From contig NZ_CP075691.1 of the NCBI RefSeq assembly GCF_020026305.1, positions 124,001 to 188,000 of the forward strand: a stretch of DNA of 64,000 nucleotides, in the 5' to 3' direction. This DNA comes from Streptomyces sp. 135 (GTDB lineage Bacteria; Actinomycetota; Actinomycetes; Streptomycetales; Streptomycetaceae). Below, piece after piece: positions 16,778 to 26,171 of the stretch; the stretch's first letter is position 1; every line of letters starts with the position of its first letter. Both the position numbers and the translations under genes were made by a program. Below the pieces are notes generated by a model. That model was given only the letters and a program-made list of their open reading frames with translations, was not told the DNA's origin and ran no database searches.

Positions 16778-17800
16778 TCAGTCCTGTCGCTTGTCCATGA
16801 GGGCGAGCACCGCGGACATGAAGCCGTCCGTGGTGCCCGTGCCTCCGAGGTCGGGGGTCGCCGCGTCGGTGTGCCCGGCCTCCAGGACACAGTCGCGCAG
16901 CAGCGTGGCCGCGTCGGCGTGGCCGAGGTGGCCGAGGAGCATGGCCAGGCACATCGCGGTGGCATACGGGTTCGCGATGCCTTGGCCCGCGATGTCGGGC
17001 GCGCTGCCGTGCACCGGCTCGAACAGCGCGAAGCCCGTCTCCGGGCAGACGCTGGCGCTGCAGGCAAGGCCCAGTCCGCCCATCAGGGCGGCGCCGATGT
17101 CGCTGATGATGTCGCCGAACATGTTCGGGGCGAGGACACCCTCGTAGGCGGAGGCATCGCGCACCAGGTGGTAGCAGAACGCGTCGACGTACTCCTCGGA
17201 CCCGGTCAGCTCCGGGACGCGGGCGAGTTCGGCACGGAACACCTCCTGCCACAGTCGCCCGGTGTGCGGCACGGCGTTCGCCTTGTGGACGAGCGTCACC
17301 TTGCGCCGCCCCGCCGCCCGCAGGTGGAGCAGGCAGTTGCGTACGAAACGCTCGACCGTGTCCCGGGTGTAGACGCACTCGTCCATGGCGACCGTGATCC
17401 GTCCTTGGCCGCTGACAGCACCGCCGACCTGGCTGTACAGGCCCTGGGTGTTCTCGCGGTAGAGGTCGACGGTGCCGTGGCCGAGGTCCAGCGGGCGGTG
17501 GTTGACGTACAGGTCGAGGCCGGTGCGCAGGCCGAGGAGGATCTCCCGGCCGTGCGCCATGTCCGGGATCCGCGGGTCGCCGAGGGCGCCCAGGAGCACG
17601 GCCGCGTACTCCTTCCTCAGGAGGTCGATGGCGCCGTCGGGCAGGCCGGTGCCCTCGGCCAGCCAGCGGTCGGCGCCCCAGTCCAGGACGTCGTAGGTGA
17701 GACCGAGCCCGAAGGCGTCGCTGAGCCAGGTGAGGGCGGGCAGCGTGGCGGGGACGACTTCCTTGCCGATGCCGTCGCCGGGAACGATCGCGATCCTCAT
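16778..17800 (-). CDS. Isopropylmalate/isocitrate dehydrogenase-like enzyme
   Basis: A 340-residue decarboxylating hydroxy-acid dehydrogenase (LeuB/HICDH/IDH family). GDGIGKEV at the N-terminus, the substrate Arg and YRENTQGLYS loop, the Lys in VHKANAV, the Asp metal ligands in NMFGDIISDIG, and the NAD-loop HGSAPDIAGQGIANP are all present. ATG 17800 overlaps the upstream stop (ATGA). With the two genes before it, it completes a leucine- or homocitrate-type cycle that lengthens a 2-oxo acid by one carbon. The relative is LeuB, homoisocitrate dehydrogenase or the FrbB-type enzyme of phosphonate pathways; the true substrate is open. Confidence 0.9.
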   Translation of the reverse strand: MRIAIVPGDGIGKEVVPATLPALTWLSDAFGLGLTYDVLDWGADRWLAEGTGLPDGAIDLLRKEYAAVLLGALGDPRIPDMAHGREILLGLRTGLDLYVNHRPLDLGHGTVDLYRENTQGLYSQVGGAVSGQGRITVAMDECVYTRDTVERFVRNCLLHLRAAGRRKVTLVHKANAVPHTGRLWQEVFRAELARVPELTGSEEYVDAFCYHLVRDASAYEGVLAPNMFGDIISDIGAALMGGLGLACSASVCPETGFALFEPVHGSAPDIAGQGIANPYATAMCLAMLLGHLGHADAATLLRDCVLEAGHTDAATPDLGGTGTTDGFMSAVLALMDKRQD

Positions 17801-19791
17801 GCGCTCTCCCGTGCCGTGAACATGTCCTCGACCGAGGTGAGACGGCCGGCGACGGCGGTGGCCGCCACGACGTACGGGGAGGCCAGGTACACCTGGCCCG
17901 GTCCTGAGCGGCCGGGGAAGTTGCGGTTCTGCGCGCTGACGGTGACCTCGTCCGGGCGCACGGAGACTCCGGGGCCCGCGTTGATGCAGGCGCCGCAGGA
18001 CGGTGGCAGGACCCGCACGCCGACCTCCTCGAAGAGCTCGACGTAGCCCCGCTCGCGGGCGTAGTCCATGACGCTCTCGCTGCCGACCTGGATGAACGCC
18101 TGCACGCCTTCCGGCACGCGGACGCCGCGCTCGCGGGCCCGCTCGAAGACGCCGGCGTACATGTCCATGTCGTAGGCCTTGCCTCCGGTGCACGAGCCGC
18201 CGTACACCTTGTCGACCCTGATGTGTTCGCGGACCGAGGCCAGGGGCACGGCGTTGCGCGGGTCACCGGGCAGGGCCACCATCGGCTCGATCGTGTCCAG
18301 GGCGAGCGCGAGCGTGGCCGCGCAGCCGGCGTCCTCGTCCGACCGCGGGTGCTCCGGCCCGCTGCCGCCGCCCCGTCGCGCGAGATGCGCGTCCGTGGTC
18401 TCGTCCGGTTCGAACAGCGCGGTCATGGCGCCCGCTTCGACGGCCATGTTGCACAGGGTCGCCCGCTCGTCCATGTTCAGGGAGCGCGCGCCGGGGCCGT
18501 CGAACAGCAGCACCTTGCCCAGCGTCCGGCTGCCCTCGATGCGCGGGTGGGCGAGGAGGGCGAGCATGACGTCCTTGGCACACACTCCGGGCCGCAGGTC
18601 GCCGCGGAGGTCGACCCGGATGACGTCCGGGACCTTCACCAGGATCTCGCGGTTGTACCAGGAGTTGGCGATGTCGGTGGCGCCGACGCCGAACGCGAGA
18701 GCGCCCACGGCACCGGCCGTGCAGGTGTGGCTGTCGGTGCCGATGACGACCTGACCGGGTTCAGCGACGTTCTCGACGATGTAGTTGTGGCAGATGGCCC
18801 GGCTGCCGCCGGTGTCGGCGGGGCCGATGAAGTGTCCGCCGTTCAGCGCGGCGAACGCCTCCTGCCGGCGGCCCAGGTTCTCCACGCGCTCGATCAGCTC
18901 GGGACCCTTCGGCCGCTGTCCGAGGACCTGGGAGGCCAGGGAGAGGTGGTCCTGGAAGAAGTAGCAGCTGTCGGGGTCGTCGAGGCCCGCTTCGGGGCCG
19001 AACTGCTGCCGGAACATGCCCGCGGCCATGGGGGTCACGTACTCGTGGGAGAACCGCACGTCGGCGGTCAGGAAGTAGGACTCCCCCACGCGCACGCTCG
19101 CGCCCTCGGGCAGCGCGTTGCGCGGGGCGAGCCGGCTCTCGATGGTCTTCTCCACGATGTTGCGGGGGCGCGCGCCGTCGAAGGCGGCCTCGACCCGGGT
19201 GCCCGTCCCGTCCCGTGAAGCGCGGTTGAAGCCGAACAGGCCGCCCAGGTCGATGATCGACCGCTCCACGGCGGTGGCACGCCGCGTGAAGGCTTCGAGC
19301 TGCAGTTCCTCACCGGCCAGCAAGGCGTCAAGGAGGGTGAAGTCGTCGCAGGTGAGGATGCCTACGTTGCGGCAGTTCTGCTGGTAGATGCGCTCGAAGG
19401 AGCGGGCGAAGACGAGTTCGACGCCCGCGTACTTCTCGGCGTAGACGGCGTGCTCACGGGAGGACCCGCAGCCCTTCGCCTCACCACTGACGATGATCCG
19501 CGGCGCGAACTCCTTCACCGCGCCCTCGCCGAACTGCCTGTCCCTGAGCCCGAGGTACGCGTAGTCGCCGAGTTTCTCGTCGTACCAGTAGCAGCACCAG
19601 CCCGGGATGATCTCGTCGGTCGAGATGTTGGCGCGCAGCGGCTCCCCGAGGAGCTGGGCCGGGGTGCGCTCGCAGGCACCGGTCAGCTGGGCGGCGACCG
19701 TACCGGGGTCCTCGGTCAGGACGAGGACGTTGCCGTGCGGCGCGATGGTGCGCCCGCGCCCGGCGCCCGTCGTCTCAAGGTGCTGTCGCAA
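17797..19791 (-). CDS. Fused aconitase-family isomerase, small domain first (LeuD-LeuC order)
   Basis: A 664-residue [4Fe-4S] hydro-lyase. The swivel (LeuD-like) domain comes first, residues about 50-200, with the signature GCGSSREHA. The catalytic large domain follows with GTDSHTCTAGA, and cluster cysteines are in GGSCTGGK and PPSCGACIN. The start is a TTG at 19791, overlapping the previous gene by 17 bases; a later start is possible. Leucine-pathway isomerases are normally two proteins (LeuC, LeuD), so a fused protein in swapped order is notable. It would isomerise the 2-alkylmalate (or homocitrate-like) product of the neighbouring synthase to the 3-hydroxy isomer. Confidence 0.9.
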   Translation of the reverse strand: MRQHLETTGAGRGRTIAPHGNVLVLTEDPGTVAAQLTGACERTPAQLLGEPLRANISTDEIIPGWCCYWYDEKLGDYAYLGLRDRQFGEGAVKEFAPRIIVSGEAKGCGSSREHAVYAEKYAGVELVFARSFERIYQQNCRNVGILTCDDFTLLDALLAGEELQLEAFTRRATAVERSIIDLGGLFGFNRASRDGTGTRVEAAFDGARPRNIVEKTIESRLAPRNALPEGASVRVGESYFLTADVRFSHEYVTPMAAGMFRQQFGPEAGLDDPDSCYFFQDHLSLASQVLGQRPKGPELIERVENLGRRQEAFAALNGGHFIGPADTGGSRAICHNYIVENVAEPGQVVIGTDSHTCTAGAVGALAFGVGATDIANSWYNREILVKVPDVIRVDLRGDLRPGVCAKDVMLALLAHPRIEGSRTLGKVLLFDGPGARSLNMDERATLCNMAVEAGAMTALFEPDETTDAHLARRGGGSGPEHPRSDEDAGCAATLALALDTIEPMVALPGDPRNAVPLASVREHIRVDKVYGGSCTGGKAYDMDMYAGVFERARERGVRVPEGVQAFIQVGSESVMDYARERGYVELFEEVGVRVLPPSCGACINAGPGVSVRPDEVTVSAQNRNFPGRSGPGQVYLASPYVVAATAVAGRLTSVEDMFTARESA

Positions 19792-21046
19792 TGATCTGCC
19801 TTATCTGTGCGTCGGTGAGCGGGCCGCGTCCGGCCTTGGCCTTTTCGAGTACGGCTTTGACCACCGCGTCGTCGCCGCTGTCAAAGCCGTGGGTGGTCAG
19901 CCAGTACCGGACGTTGTTGGCGCCGGACGCCTCGTCGACGAGGACGTCCTGCTCGCGTCCGAACAGGGCGGCGGGCACGCTGGAGTACACGGCGTCCTTG
20001 AGCAGCGTGTCGCCCTTCTCGTGGGCCTTGAGGATCGCGGAGGCGTGCACGCCGGCGCTGGTCTTGAAGACGTCCGCGCCCAGCGCCGGATGGTTCTGCG
20101 GGATCGGCACGCCGAGCACCTCCTCGGCGTACTCGGCGTACTCGCGCAGCGCCATGAGGTCGTACCCCGAGGCGCCGTCGAGGGCGCTGTTGAGGACGAG
20201 CTGGTCCAGGGACGCGTTCCCGGTGCGCTCACCGACGCCCAGGATCGTGCCGTGCACGCGGGCGCAGCCGAGGGAGAGCGCGGTCAGCGAGTTGGCGAGC
20301 GCCAGGCCCCGGTCGTTGTGCCCGTGCCATTCGAGGGCCACGGCGTGTCCGCGCCCGGCGAAGTAGCGGCGGGTCCAGCGGATCAGGGCCGCGGTGCCGC
20401 CGGGCAGCGCGGCGCCCACGGTGTCGCACAGGCACAGCCGCCCCACCCCGGTGTCGATCGCCACGTCGTAGACGCGGCTCAGCACCTCGGGCGTGCACCG
20501 GACCGTGTCCTCCAGGACGAGGACGAAGGTGACACCCTCGCGGTCGCAGGAGCGCACCGCCGCGCGGATCGTCCGCTCGATGGAGGTGACGTCCCATTCC
20601 TCGACGTACTGCCGGATGGGGCTGACGCCGATGAACACATAGGCATCCACAGGCAGTTGGGCCTGCTGGGCGATCTCGCAGATGGCGTGGATGTCCGCGG
20701 GGTGCGTGCGGCCCGCGTATCCGATGGCCAGCGGGTGGCGCCGGCCGGCGACGTGTCGGGCGATCTCCAGGCACTCCCTGGCGGCGGCCGGGTCGGATCC
20801 GGGGAAGCCCAGGTCGGCGGCGCGGATCCCGCAGCGGACCATGTGGTCGACGATCCGCAGTTTCTGCGCGAGTTGGGGGTTGGTGACGTTCGGGGCCTGG
20901 AGCCCGTCGCGCAGCGTCTCGTCGAAGAGCAGGCCCGTGGGCGCGAGAGCCGCCTCATCGGCGGGGTCGGCTTCGACGTCGACGTCGTTCCAGGAGAACC
21001 AGACGTCGGGCGTGACCGATGTGTCCGCGGGCGTGGCTGAGTTCAC
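19775..21046 (-). CDS. Homocitrate/isopropylmalate synthase-like enzyme (HMGL superfamily)
   Basis: A 423-residue DRE-TIM metallolyase superfamily protein that would join acetyl-CoA to a 2-oxo acid. GTG 21046 is the start: it overlaps the stop of the reductase gene (GTGA) and GGAGGGG lies just upstream. Arg46 and Asp47 in ETLRDGLQ and the metal ligands in WHGHNDRG are present, as is GVGERTGNASL, the family's second signature. A C-terminal segment of about 120 residues follows; a full LeuA leucine-feedback domain is not obvious. Closest in logic to homocitrate synthase, benzylmalate synthase HphA or FrbC, so the keto-acid substrate remains open. Confidence 0.9.
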   Translation of the reverse strand: MNSATPADTSVTPDVWFSWNDVDVEADPADEAALAPTGLLFDETLRDGLQAPNVTNPQLAQKLRIVDHMVRCGIRAADLGFPGSDPAAARECLEIARHVAGRRHPLAIGYAGRTHPADIHAICEIAQQAQLPVDAYVFIGVSPIRQYVEEWDVTSIERTIRAAVRSCDREGVTFVLVLEDTVRCTPEVLSRVYDVAIDTGVGRLCLCDTVGAALPGGTAALIRWTRRYFAGRGHAVALEWHGHNDRGLALANSLTALSLGCARVHGTILGVGERTGNASLDQLVLNSALDGASGYDLMALREYAEYAEEVLGVPIPQNHPALGADVFKTSAGVHASAILKAHEKGDTLLKDAVYSSVPAALFGREQDVLVDEASGANNVRYWLTTHGFDSGDDAVVKAVLEKAKAGRGPLTDAQIRQIIATAP

Positions 21047-22401
21047 TGGTCCCCTCCGATACGGAAGCGGTTGATGGCGTCGATGTGCCGGGCGCGCTTC
21101 TCCGGGTCGCGGACGCCGAGGCCCTCCTGGGGGGCGAGGGCGAGGACACCGACCTTGCCCTGGTGGAGGTTGCGGTGGACGTCGTAGGCGGCCTGGCCGG
21201 TGTCCTCCAGGGAGTACACCTTCGAGAGCGTCGGGTGGATCTTGCCCTTGGCGATGAGGCGGTTGGCCTCCCAGGCCTCGCGGTAGTTGGCGAAGTGGGA
21301 ACCGATGATGCGCTTCAGCGACATCCACAGGTAGCGGTTGTCGTACTCGTGCATGTAGCCCGAGGTCGAGGCGCAGGTGGTGATGGTGCCGCCCTTGCGG
21401 GTGACGTACACGCTCGCGCCGAACGTCTCGCGGCCGGGGTGCTCGAAGACGATGTCGATGTCCTCGCCGCCGGTCAGCTCGCGGATGCGCTTGCCGAAGC
21501 GCTTCCACTCCTTGGGGTCCTGGGTGCGCTCGTCCTTCCAGAACTTGTAGCCCTCGGCGTTGCGGTCGATGATCGCCTCGGCGCCCATGGCGCGGCAGAT
21601 CTCCGCCTTCTGCGGGCTGGAGACCACGCAGATGGGGTTGGCCCCGCCGGCGAGCGCGAACTGCGTGGCATAACTGCCGAGTCCGCCGCTGGCGCCCCAG
21701 ATCAGGACGTTGTCGCCCTGCTTCATGCCGGCGCCGTTGCGCGAGACGAGCTGGCGGTAGGCGGTGGAGTTCACCAGGCCCGGCGAGGCGGCCTCCTCCC
21801 AGCTCAGGTGGTCGGGCTTCGGCATCAGCTGGTTGGACTTGACGAGTGCGATCTCCGCCAGGCCGCCGAAGTTGGTCTCAAAACCCCAGATGCGCTGCTC
21901 GGGGTCGAGCATCGTGTCGTTGTGGCCGTCGGAGGACTCCAGCTCGACGCTCAGGCAGTGCGCGACGACCTCGTCGCCGGGCTTCCAGGAGTTCACGCCG
22001 GCGCCGGTGCGCAGCACGACGCCCGCGAGGTCGGAACCGATGATGTGGTACGGCAGGTCATGGCGCTTGCTCAGCTCGCTGAGCCGGCCGTAGCGCTCCA
22101 GGAACGCGAACGTCGGCAGCGGCTCGAAGATCGACGACCATACGGTGTTGTAGTTCACCGAGGACGCCATGACAGCCACCAGGGCCTCGCCGGGGCCCAG
22201 TTCGGGGAGCGGCACGTCCTGGATGTGCACGGACTTGCGCGGGTCCTTCTCCGCGCTGGGCATCCCCGCGAACATCTCGGTGTCTTCACGGCGCAGCACC
22301 GCGGCGCGGTACGACTCCGGCAGCGGAAGGCGTGCCGCTTCCCGCGGGGTCAGCGGGCCCCTCCCCCCGGACGCGAGGATCGCCTCGCGGATCGCGTGCA
22401 T
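21043..22401 (-). CDS. ccr: Crotonyl-CoA carboxylase/reductase, C4-type pocket (CCR1)
   Basis: A 452-residue MDR-fold enzyme that reductively carboxylates enoyl-CoA with NADPH and CO2. CO2-binding residues are conserved: Asn83 (VNYNT), Phe174-Glu175 (GFETNFGG) and His369 (GSHF). The NADPH-binding loop is GASGGLGS. The residues known to control pocket depth are Ile171 (RIWGF) and Phe370 (SHFANY), the combination of ordinary crotonyl-CoA enzymes, so ethylmalonyl-CoA is the expected product. Its ATG overlaps the stop of CCR2 by one base, so the two are translated together. Confidence 0.95.
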   Translation of the reverse strand: MHAIREAILASGGRGPLTPREAARLPLPESYRAAVLRREDTEMFAGMPSAEKDPRKSVHIQDVPLPELGPGEALVAVMASSVNYNTVWSSIFEPLPTFAFLERYGRLSELSKRHDLPYHIIGSDLAGVVLRTGAGVNSWKPGDEVVAHCLSVELESSDGHNDTMLDPEQRIWGFETNFGGLAEIALVKSNQLMPKPDHLSWEEAASPGLVNSTAYRQLVSRNGAGMKQGDNVLIWGASGGLGSYATQFALAGGANPICVVSSPQKAEICRAMGAEAIIDRNAEGYKFWKDERTQDPKEWKRFGKRIRELTGGEDIDIVFEHPGRETFGASVYVTRKGGTITTCASTSGYMHEYDNRYLWMSLKRIIGSHFANYREAWEANRLIAKGKIHPTLSKVYSLEDTGQAAYDVHRNLHQGKVGVLALAPQEGLGVRDPEKRARHIDAINRFRIGGDQ

Positions 22402-23738
22402 CAGCGGCCACCTCCGGCGGCGTTGCGGAACAGCTCGATGCGGTCGGCGCCGATGCGTTCACGGGCCGCCGGGTCCGTGATGCCGAGGCCGGGCCGGGGA
22501 GCCAGGCAGAGCACGCCGACCTTGCCGATGTGCTGGTTGGTCTGGACGCTGCGTGCCGCCTCGGCGGCGTCGTCCAGGCTGTACACGGCCGACAGGGCGG
22601 GCACGATGCGGCCGTTGGAGATGAGGCGGTTGGTCTCCCACTGTTCCTGGAGGTTGGCACCGTGGCTGCCGATGATGCGCTTGAGCTTCATCCACAGGTA
22701 GCGGTTGTCGAACTGGTGCTGGTAGCCGGTGCTCGACCCGCAGGTGACCACGGTGCCGCCGCGCCGGGCGAGGAACACGGACGCCGCGAAGGTGGCCTTG
22801 CCGACGTGTTCGAAGACGATGTGAGGGTCCTCGCCCACGGCCTTGCGGATGGCCTTGCCCAGGCGCTTCCAGCCGTCGGGCCGCTGGAGGCTGCCCGGAT
22901 CGCCCTGCTCGATCTCGGTGCGGTCGATGACGACGTCGCAGCCCAGCTCGCGGACGGTCGCCGCCTTCTCCGGGGAGCTGACGACACCGATGGCGGTGCC
23001 GCCTCCGTTGCGTACGAACTGCAGGGCGTAGCTGCCGAGGCCGCCGCTCGCGCCCCAGATCAGCACGGTGTCGCCCTGCTTCATGCGGGCGCCGCGGTCA
23101 CTGACGAGCATGCGGTAGGCGGTGCCCGCGCACAGCGGGTTGCAGGCCGCCTCCTCCCACGACAAGTGGGCGGGCTTGGGCAGGAGTTGGCTGGCGCGGG
23201 CCACCGCGTAGTCGGCGAGCCCGCCGAAGTTGGTCTCGAAGCCCCAGGCGCGCTGGTCCTCGCCCATCATGCCGTCGGCGTGGCTGGCCGGTTCCTGGTC
23301 GTTGATGTGGGCGGTGGCCACGACCACGTGGTCGCCGGGCTTCCAGTGCTGCACGGCGGAGCCGACGCGTACGACGACGCCGGACGCGTCGGAGCCGAGG
23401 ACGTGGTGCGGCTGGTCGTGCCGGGCGTGCCATCCGCCCTGCGCGGCGAGGTGCTTGAGGAAACCGAAGGTCGGCAGCGGCTCGAACATGGCCGACCAGA
23501 CGGTGTTGTAGTTGATGGCGCTGGCCATGACCGCGATCAGCACCTCGTCCGGGGCGATCTCGGGCATCGGCACCGAACCGACGTGCAGCGACTTGCGGAC
23601 GTCCTTGTCCTGCACGCCGGTGAACATCTCGGTGTCCTGCGCGCGGATGTGCGCGGCGCGGTAGGTGTCGGGGAGCGGGCACCGCTCCAGGTCGTCGCCC
23701 GTGCCCGCGGCCTGCACCGTCTCGGTGAGGGTCGTCAT
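22401..23738 (-). CDS. 2-Alkenoyl-CoA carboxylase/reductase with enlarged pocket (CCR2)
   Basis: A 445-residue paralogue of the downstream CCR. ATG 23738 is preceded by AGGA. The carboxylation residues Asn77, Phe167-Glu168 and His359 are kept. The two pocket positions are Ala164 (RAWGF) and Gly360 (SHGANL) in place of Ile and Phe. Ala plus Gly at these sites is the pattern described for CinF, which accepts long 2-alkenoyl-CoAs such as octenoyl-CoA. The enzyme therefore probably makes a longer alkylmalonyl-CoA extender. The acyl-CoA dehydrogenase just upstream could supply the 2-enoyl-CoA. Confidence 0.92.
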   Translation of the reverse strand: MTTLTETVQAAGTGDDLERCPLPDTYRAAHIRAQDTEMFTGVQDKDVRKSLHVGSVPMPEIAPDEVLIAVMASAINYNTVWSAMFEPLPTFGFLKHLAAQGGWHARHDQPHHVLGSDASGVVVRVGSAVQHWKPGDHVVVATAHINDQEPASHADGMMGEDQRAWGFETNFGGLADYAVARASQLLPKPAHLSWEEAACNPLCAGTAYRMLVSDRGARMKQGDTVLIWGASGGLGSYALQFVRNGGGTAIGVVSSPEKAATVRELGCDVVIDRTEIEQGDPGSLQRPDGWKRLGKAIRKAVGEDPHIVFEHVGKATFAASVFLARRGGTVVTCGSSTGYQHQFDNRYLWMKLKRIIGSHGANLQEQWETNRLISNGRIVPALSAVYSLDDAAEAARSVQTNQHIGKVGVLCLAPRPGLGITDPAARERIGADRIELFRNAAGGGR

Positions 23739-23776
23739 GGTGTTCCTGTCGTCCTTCGTGTGTGGAGAGGGAGGCG

Positions 23777-25450
23777 TCAGATGTGGAGCAGGCCGGCGCT
23801 CTCGCCGTCCATCCAGGCCTGCGCCAGGCGCGGATATGCGGCCGGTACGTCGCGTGCGAGCCGGTCCCACAGCCCTGCCAGGCGCTCCTGGGAGGCGTCG
23901 CAGTGGACGTCGGCGAGGTCCTGGGCCAGCGGTGCCGCCGTGTCGGCCGACGCGGTGTGCGCGGTGCGGGCCAGCACGACCGCCTGGCTGAACAGCTCGG
24001 TGACGATCCGGTTGACGGTGATCAGCGTCTCTTGGCGGGCGAGGAGCTCGGCGGGCGGCAGTGTGGCGGTGAGGGCACGGCAGGCGTCGGCGAGGCGGCG
24101 CACGTCGCGCTCGACCTGTGCGAGGTGGCCCTGGTTGGCGGCCGACAGGGCCGTGGCGCCGGGCGTGACGGGCGTGACGGGCCCGGTCGCGCCCGGCTGC
24201 TCGCCGCGGTAGTACGTGGCGAGCAGCCGGGCCGCCAGGACCCGGTCGAGGTTGAAGTCGACGCCGCCGCCGATGCGCAGGCCGCGCACGTCGCGCTGGG
24301 CCTGTTCGGCGGGCAGGTCCGGCACGCCGCGGGCCGCCTTGCCGCGGGCGCTCTCGTAGCCCTGCGCGCCGAGCAGGGAGACCGTGCGGTCGGTGACCCG
24401 CCAGGCCCCCATCGACGTGATGTTCTTCAGCGCGTCACGTTCCCACAGCGGGGCCTCGGTGCCCTGCCGGGCGAGCGCCCAGCGCACCGCGCTGTCCATC
24501 GCGTACACGTCGGCAGTCGATGCGGCGATCATGCACTGCACGGCTTCGTAGGATCCGAGTTCCTTGCCGTCGACGCGGCGCGTGGCGACCCAGTCGCGGG
24601 CCCAGGCGAGGCTGCGCCGGGCGAGGGCCATGGACGGTGCGCTGATCAGGTAGACGCGGGCGAGCGTGTGCAGTTCGGCGAAGGGCGAGGCGGTGCGCCA
24701 CTGTTCGTGCGCCGAGACCATGTGGCCGTCCGGCACGAAGACGTCGGTCATCCGAATGTGGGCGGTGGGCGCGCCGTGCAGCCCCATGAACTCGTGCTCG
24801 GCGACCACCTCGAAGCCGGGCGCGGGCGCCTCGACGAAGAACAGGCCGACCTGCCCGTTCTCCTCGATGGTGGCGGTGACGGCGAGCAGCCGGGCCCGTG
24901 AGCCGTTGGTGATGAACACCTTGTCGCCGCTGAGCAGATGGCCGGTGCCGTCCGCGCTGCGGCGGGCGACCGCGGTGCGGCCGGTGTTGGCGGCACCCTC
25001 CGGCTCCGTGCTGGCGATGGCGGACAGCGAGCCCTCGGCGAGGTGCCGGGCCAGCAGGTCCCGCAGGGGCCCCTCGGGCAGCGTGGGCAGATAGGTGCTG
25101 GGGCCCAGCGAGTTGTGGCCCGCCAGCATCATGCTCACCGCCGGGCTGTGGGCGGCGGCCGTCTCGTAGACCCGGAACGCGCCGTACTCGGACAGGCCGA
25201 GGCCGCCGTCCTCGCGGGGCAGGAGCATGGCCAGGAATCCGGCGTCGGCGAGGGCGCGCACCAGAGCGTCGTCCAGGGGGCGGCCCGCGTCGACGGCGCG
25301 CGGGTCCACGTGCTCGTCGAGGATCTCCTGGAGTGCGGCCACCGCCTGGTCGGCCGAGCGCCGGTCCGCGTCGGACGCCTCGGGCAGGGCGCACAGCCGG
25401 TCCCAGGGAAGCGTGCCGTGGATCATGTCCCGCAGGATGTTCAGGGGCAT
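23777..25450 (-). CDS. Acyl-CoA dehydrogenase family flavoprotein, atypical active site
   Basis: A 557-residue FAD enzyme of the acyl-CoA dehydrogenase family, with a long C-terminal helical extension. The FAD/substrate segment ASTEPEGAANTGRTAVA and KVFITNGSRA are clear. Where most family members carry YEGT with the catalytic Glu, this protein has IGGGVDFN (residues 393-400), so the usual base is missing; some members place the Glu elsewhere, and other chemistry is possible. It overlaps the thioesterase gene by ten bases and precedes the two CCR genes, which suggests that it makes 2-enoyl-CoA for them. FAD binding is likely, dehydrogenase activity less sure. Confidence 0.85.
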   Translation of the reverse strand: MPLNILRDMIHGTLPWDRLCALPEASDADRRSADQAVAALQEILDEHVDPRAVDAGRPLDDALVRALADAGFLAMLLPREDGGLGLSEYGAFRVYETAAAHSPAVSMMLAGHNSLGPSTYLPTLPEGPLRDLLARHLAEGSLSAIASTEPEGAANTGRTAVARRSADGTGHLLSGDKVFITNGSRARLLAVTATIEENGQVGLFFVEAPAPGFEVVAEHEFMGLHGAPTAHIRMTDVFVPDGHMVSAHEQWRTASPFAELHTLARVYLISAPSMALARRSLAWARDWVATRRVDGKELGSYEAVQCMIAASTADVYAMDSAVRWALARQGTEAPLWERDALKNITSMGAWRVTDRTVSLLGAQGYESARGKAARGVPDLPAEQAQRDVRGLRIGGGVDFNLDRVLAARLLATYYRGEQPGATGPVTPVTPGATALSAANQGHLAQVERDVRRLADACRALTATLPPAELLARQETLITVNRIVTELFSQAVVLARTAHTASADTAAPLAQDLADVHCDASQERLAGLWDRLARDVPAAYPRLAQAWMDGESAGLLHI

Positions 25451-26171
25451 ATCGTTCTCCGTAGTTCGTGCATGAACTCCTCCGGCCGGTCACGGAGGTA
25501 GAAGTGACCACCGGGCAGGAGCCGCAGCTCGAACCGTGCGGTGGTGTGCCTTCGCCACTCGGGCAGCAGGGGCGTGGCGATGTCGTCGCTCCCGCCGAGC
25601 ACGGTGATCGGGACGTCGAGGGGCCGCTGGGTCTCGTGCCGGTACGTCTCGAAGATCGTGAAGTCTGCGCGGTAGGCGGGCAGTACCAGGCGTACGAGTT
25701 CGGGGTCGTCCCGCAGGGCCTCGGGCAGTCCTCCGTAGCGCCGGTCGACGGCGTCGAGGAGTTCGTCGTCCCCGAGGGTGTGCAGCGGGGTGCGCGGGTG
25801 GTCGAGGTGGGGTGCGGGGTAGGCGGACAGGACGAGGTGCTCGGGCATCGGCCTGCCCGCGGCGCGCAGGGCGCGGGCCGTCTCGAACGCGGTGAGTCCG
25901 CCGAGGCTGTGCCCGAAGAAGACGAACGGGGCCGTGAACTCGGTCGTGTCCAAGAGCCCGTCGACGAACTCCTGGACGGAGGTGGCCGGTTGCTCGGTGA
26001 CGCGGGACCCGCGGCCGGGTGCCTGGATGCCCCAGACCTCCACGTCGTCCAGCGCGTCGGACCAGCGCACGTATTCGCCGGGCGAGCCGCCGCTGTGCGG
26101 GAAGCAGTACAGGCGCAGTGGCGCTTCGGGCCGTTTGCGGCGGCGCACCAGCCAGGGTGAGGTGGTGAGGT

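Noticed and set aside
14200..18050. Plus-strand open frames of up to 970 codons opposite the megasynthase operon
   Set aside because: They are antisense shadows of clear enzymes (KAS III, FAAL, dehydrogenase) with unnatural His/Gly/Arg/Val-rich composition.
16778..21046. Phosphonate (FR-900098-like) cluster because of FrbA/B/C-like genes
   Set aside because: No PEP mutase or other phosphonate genes are seen; the trio is shared by several homologation pathways.
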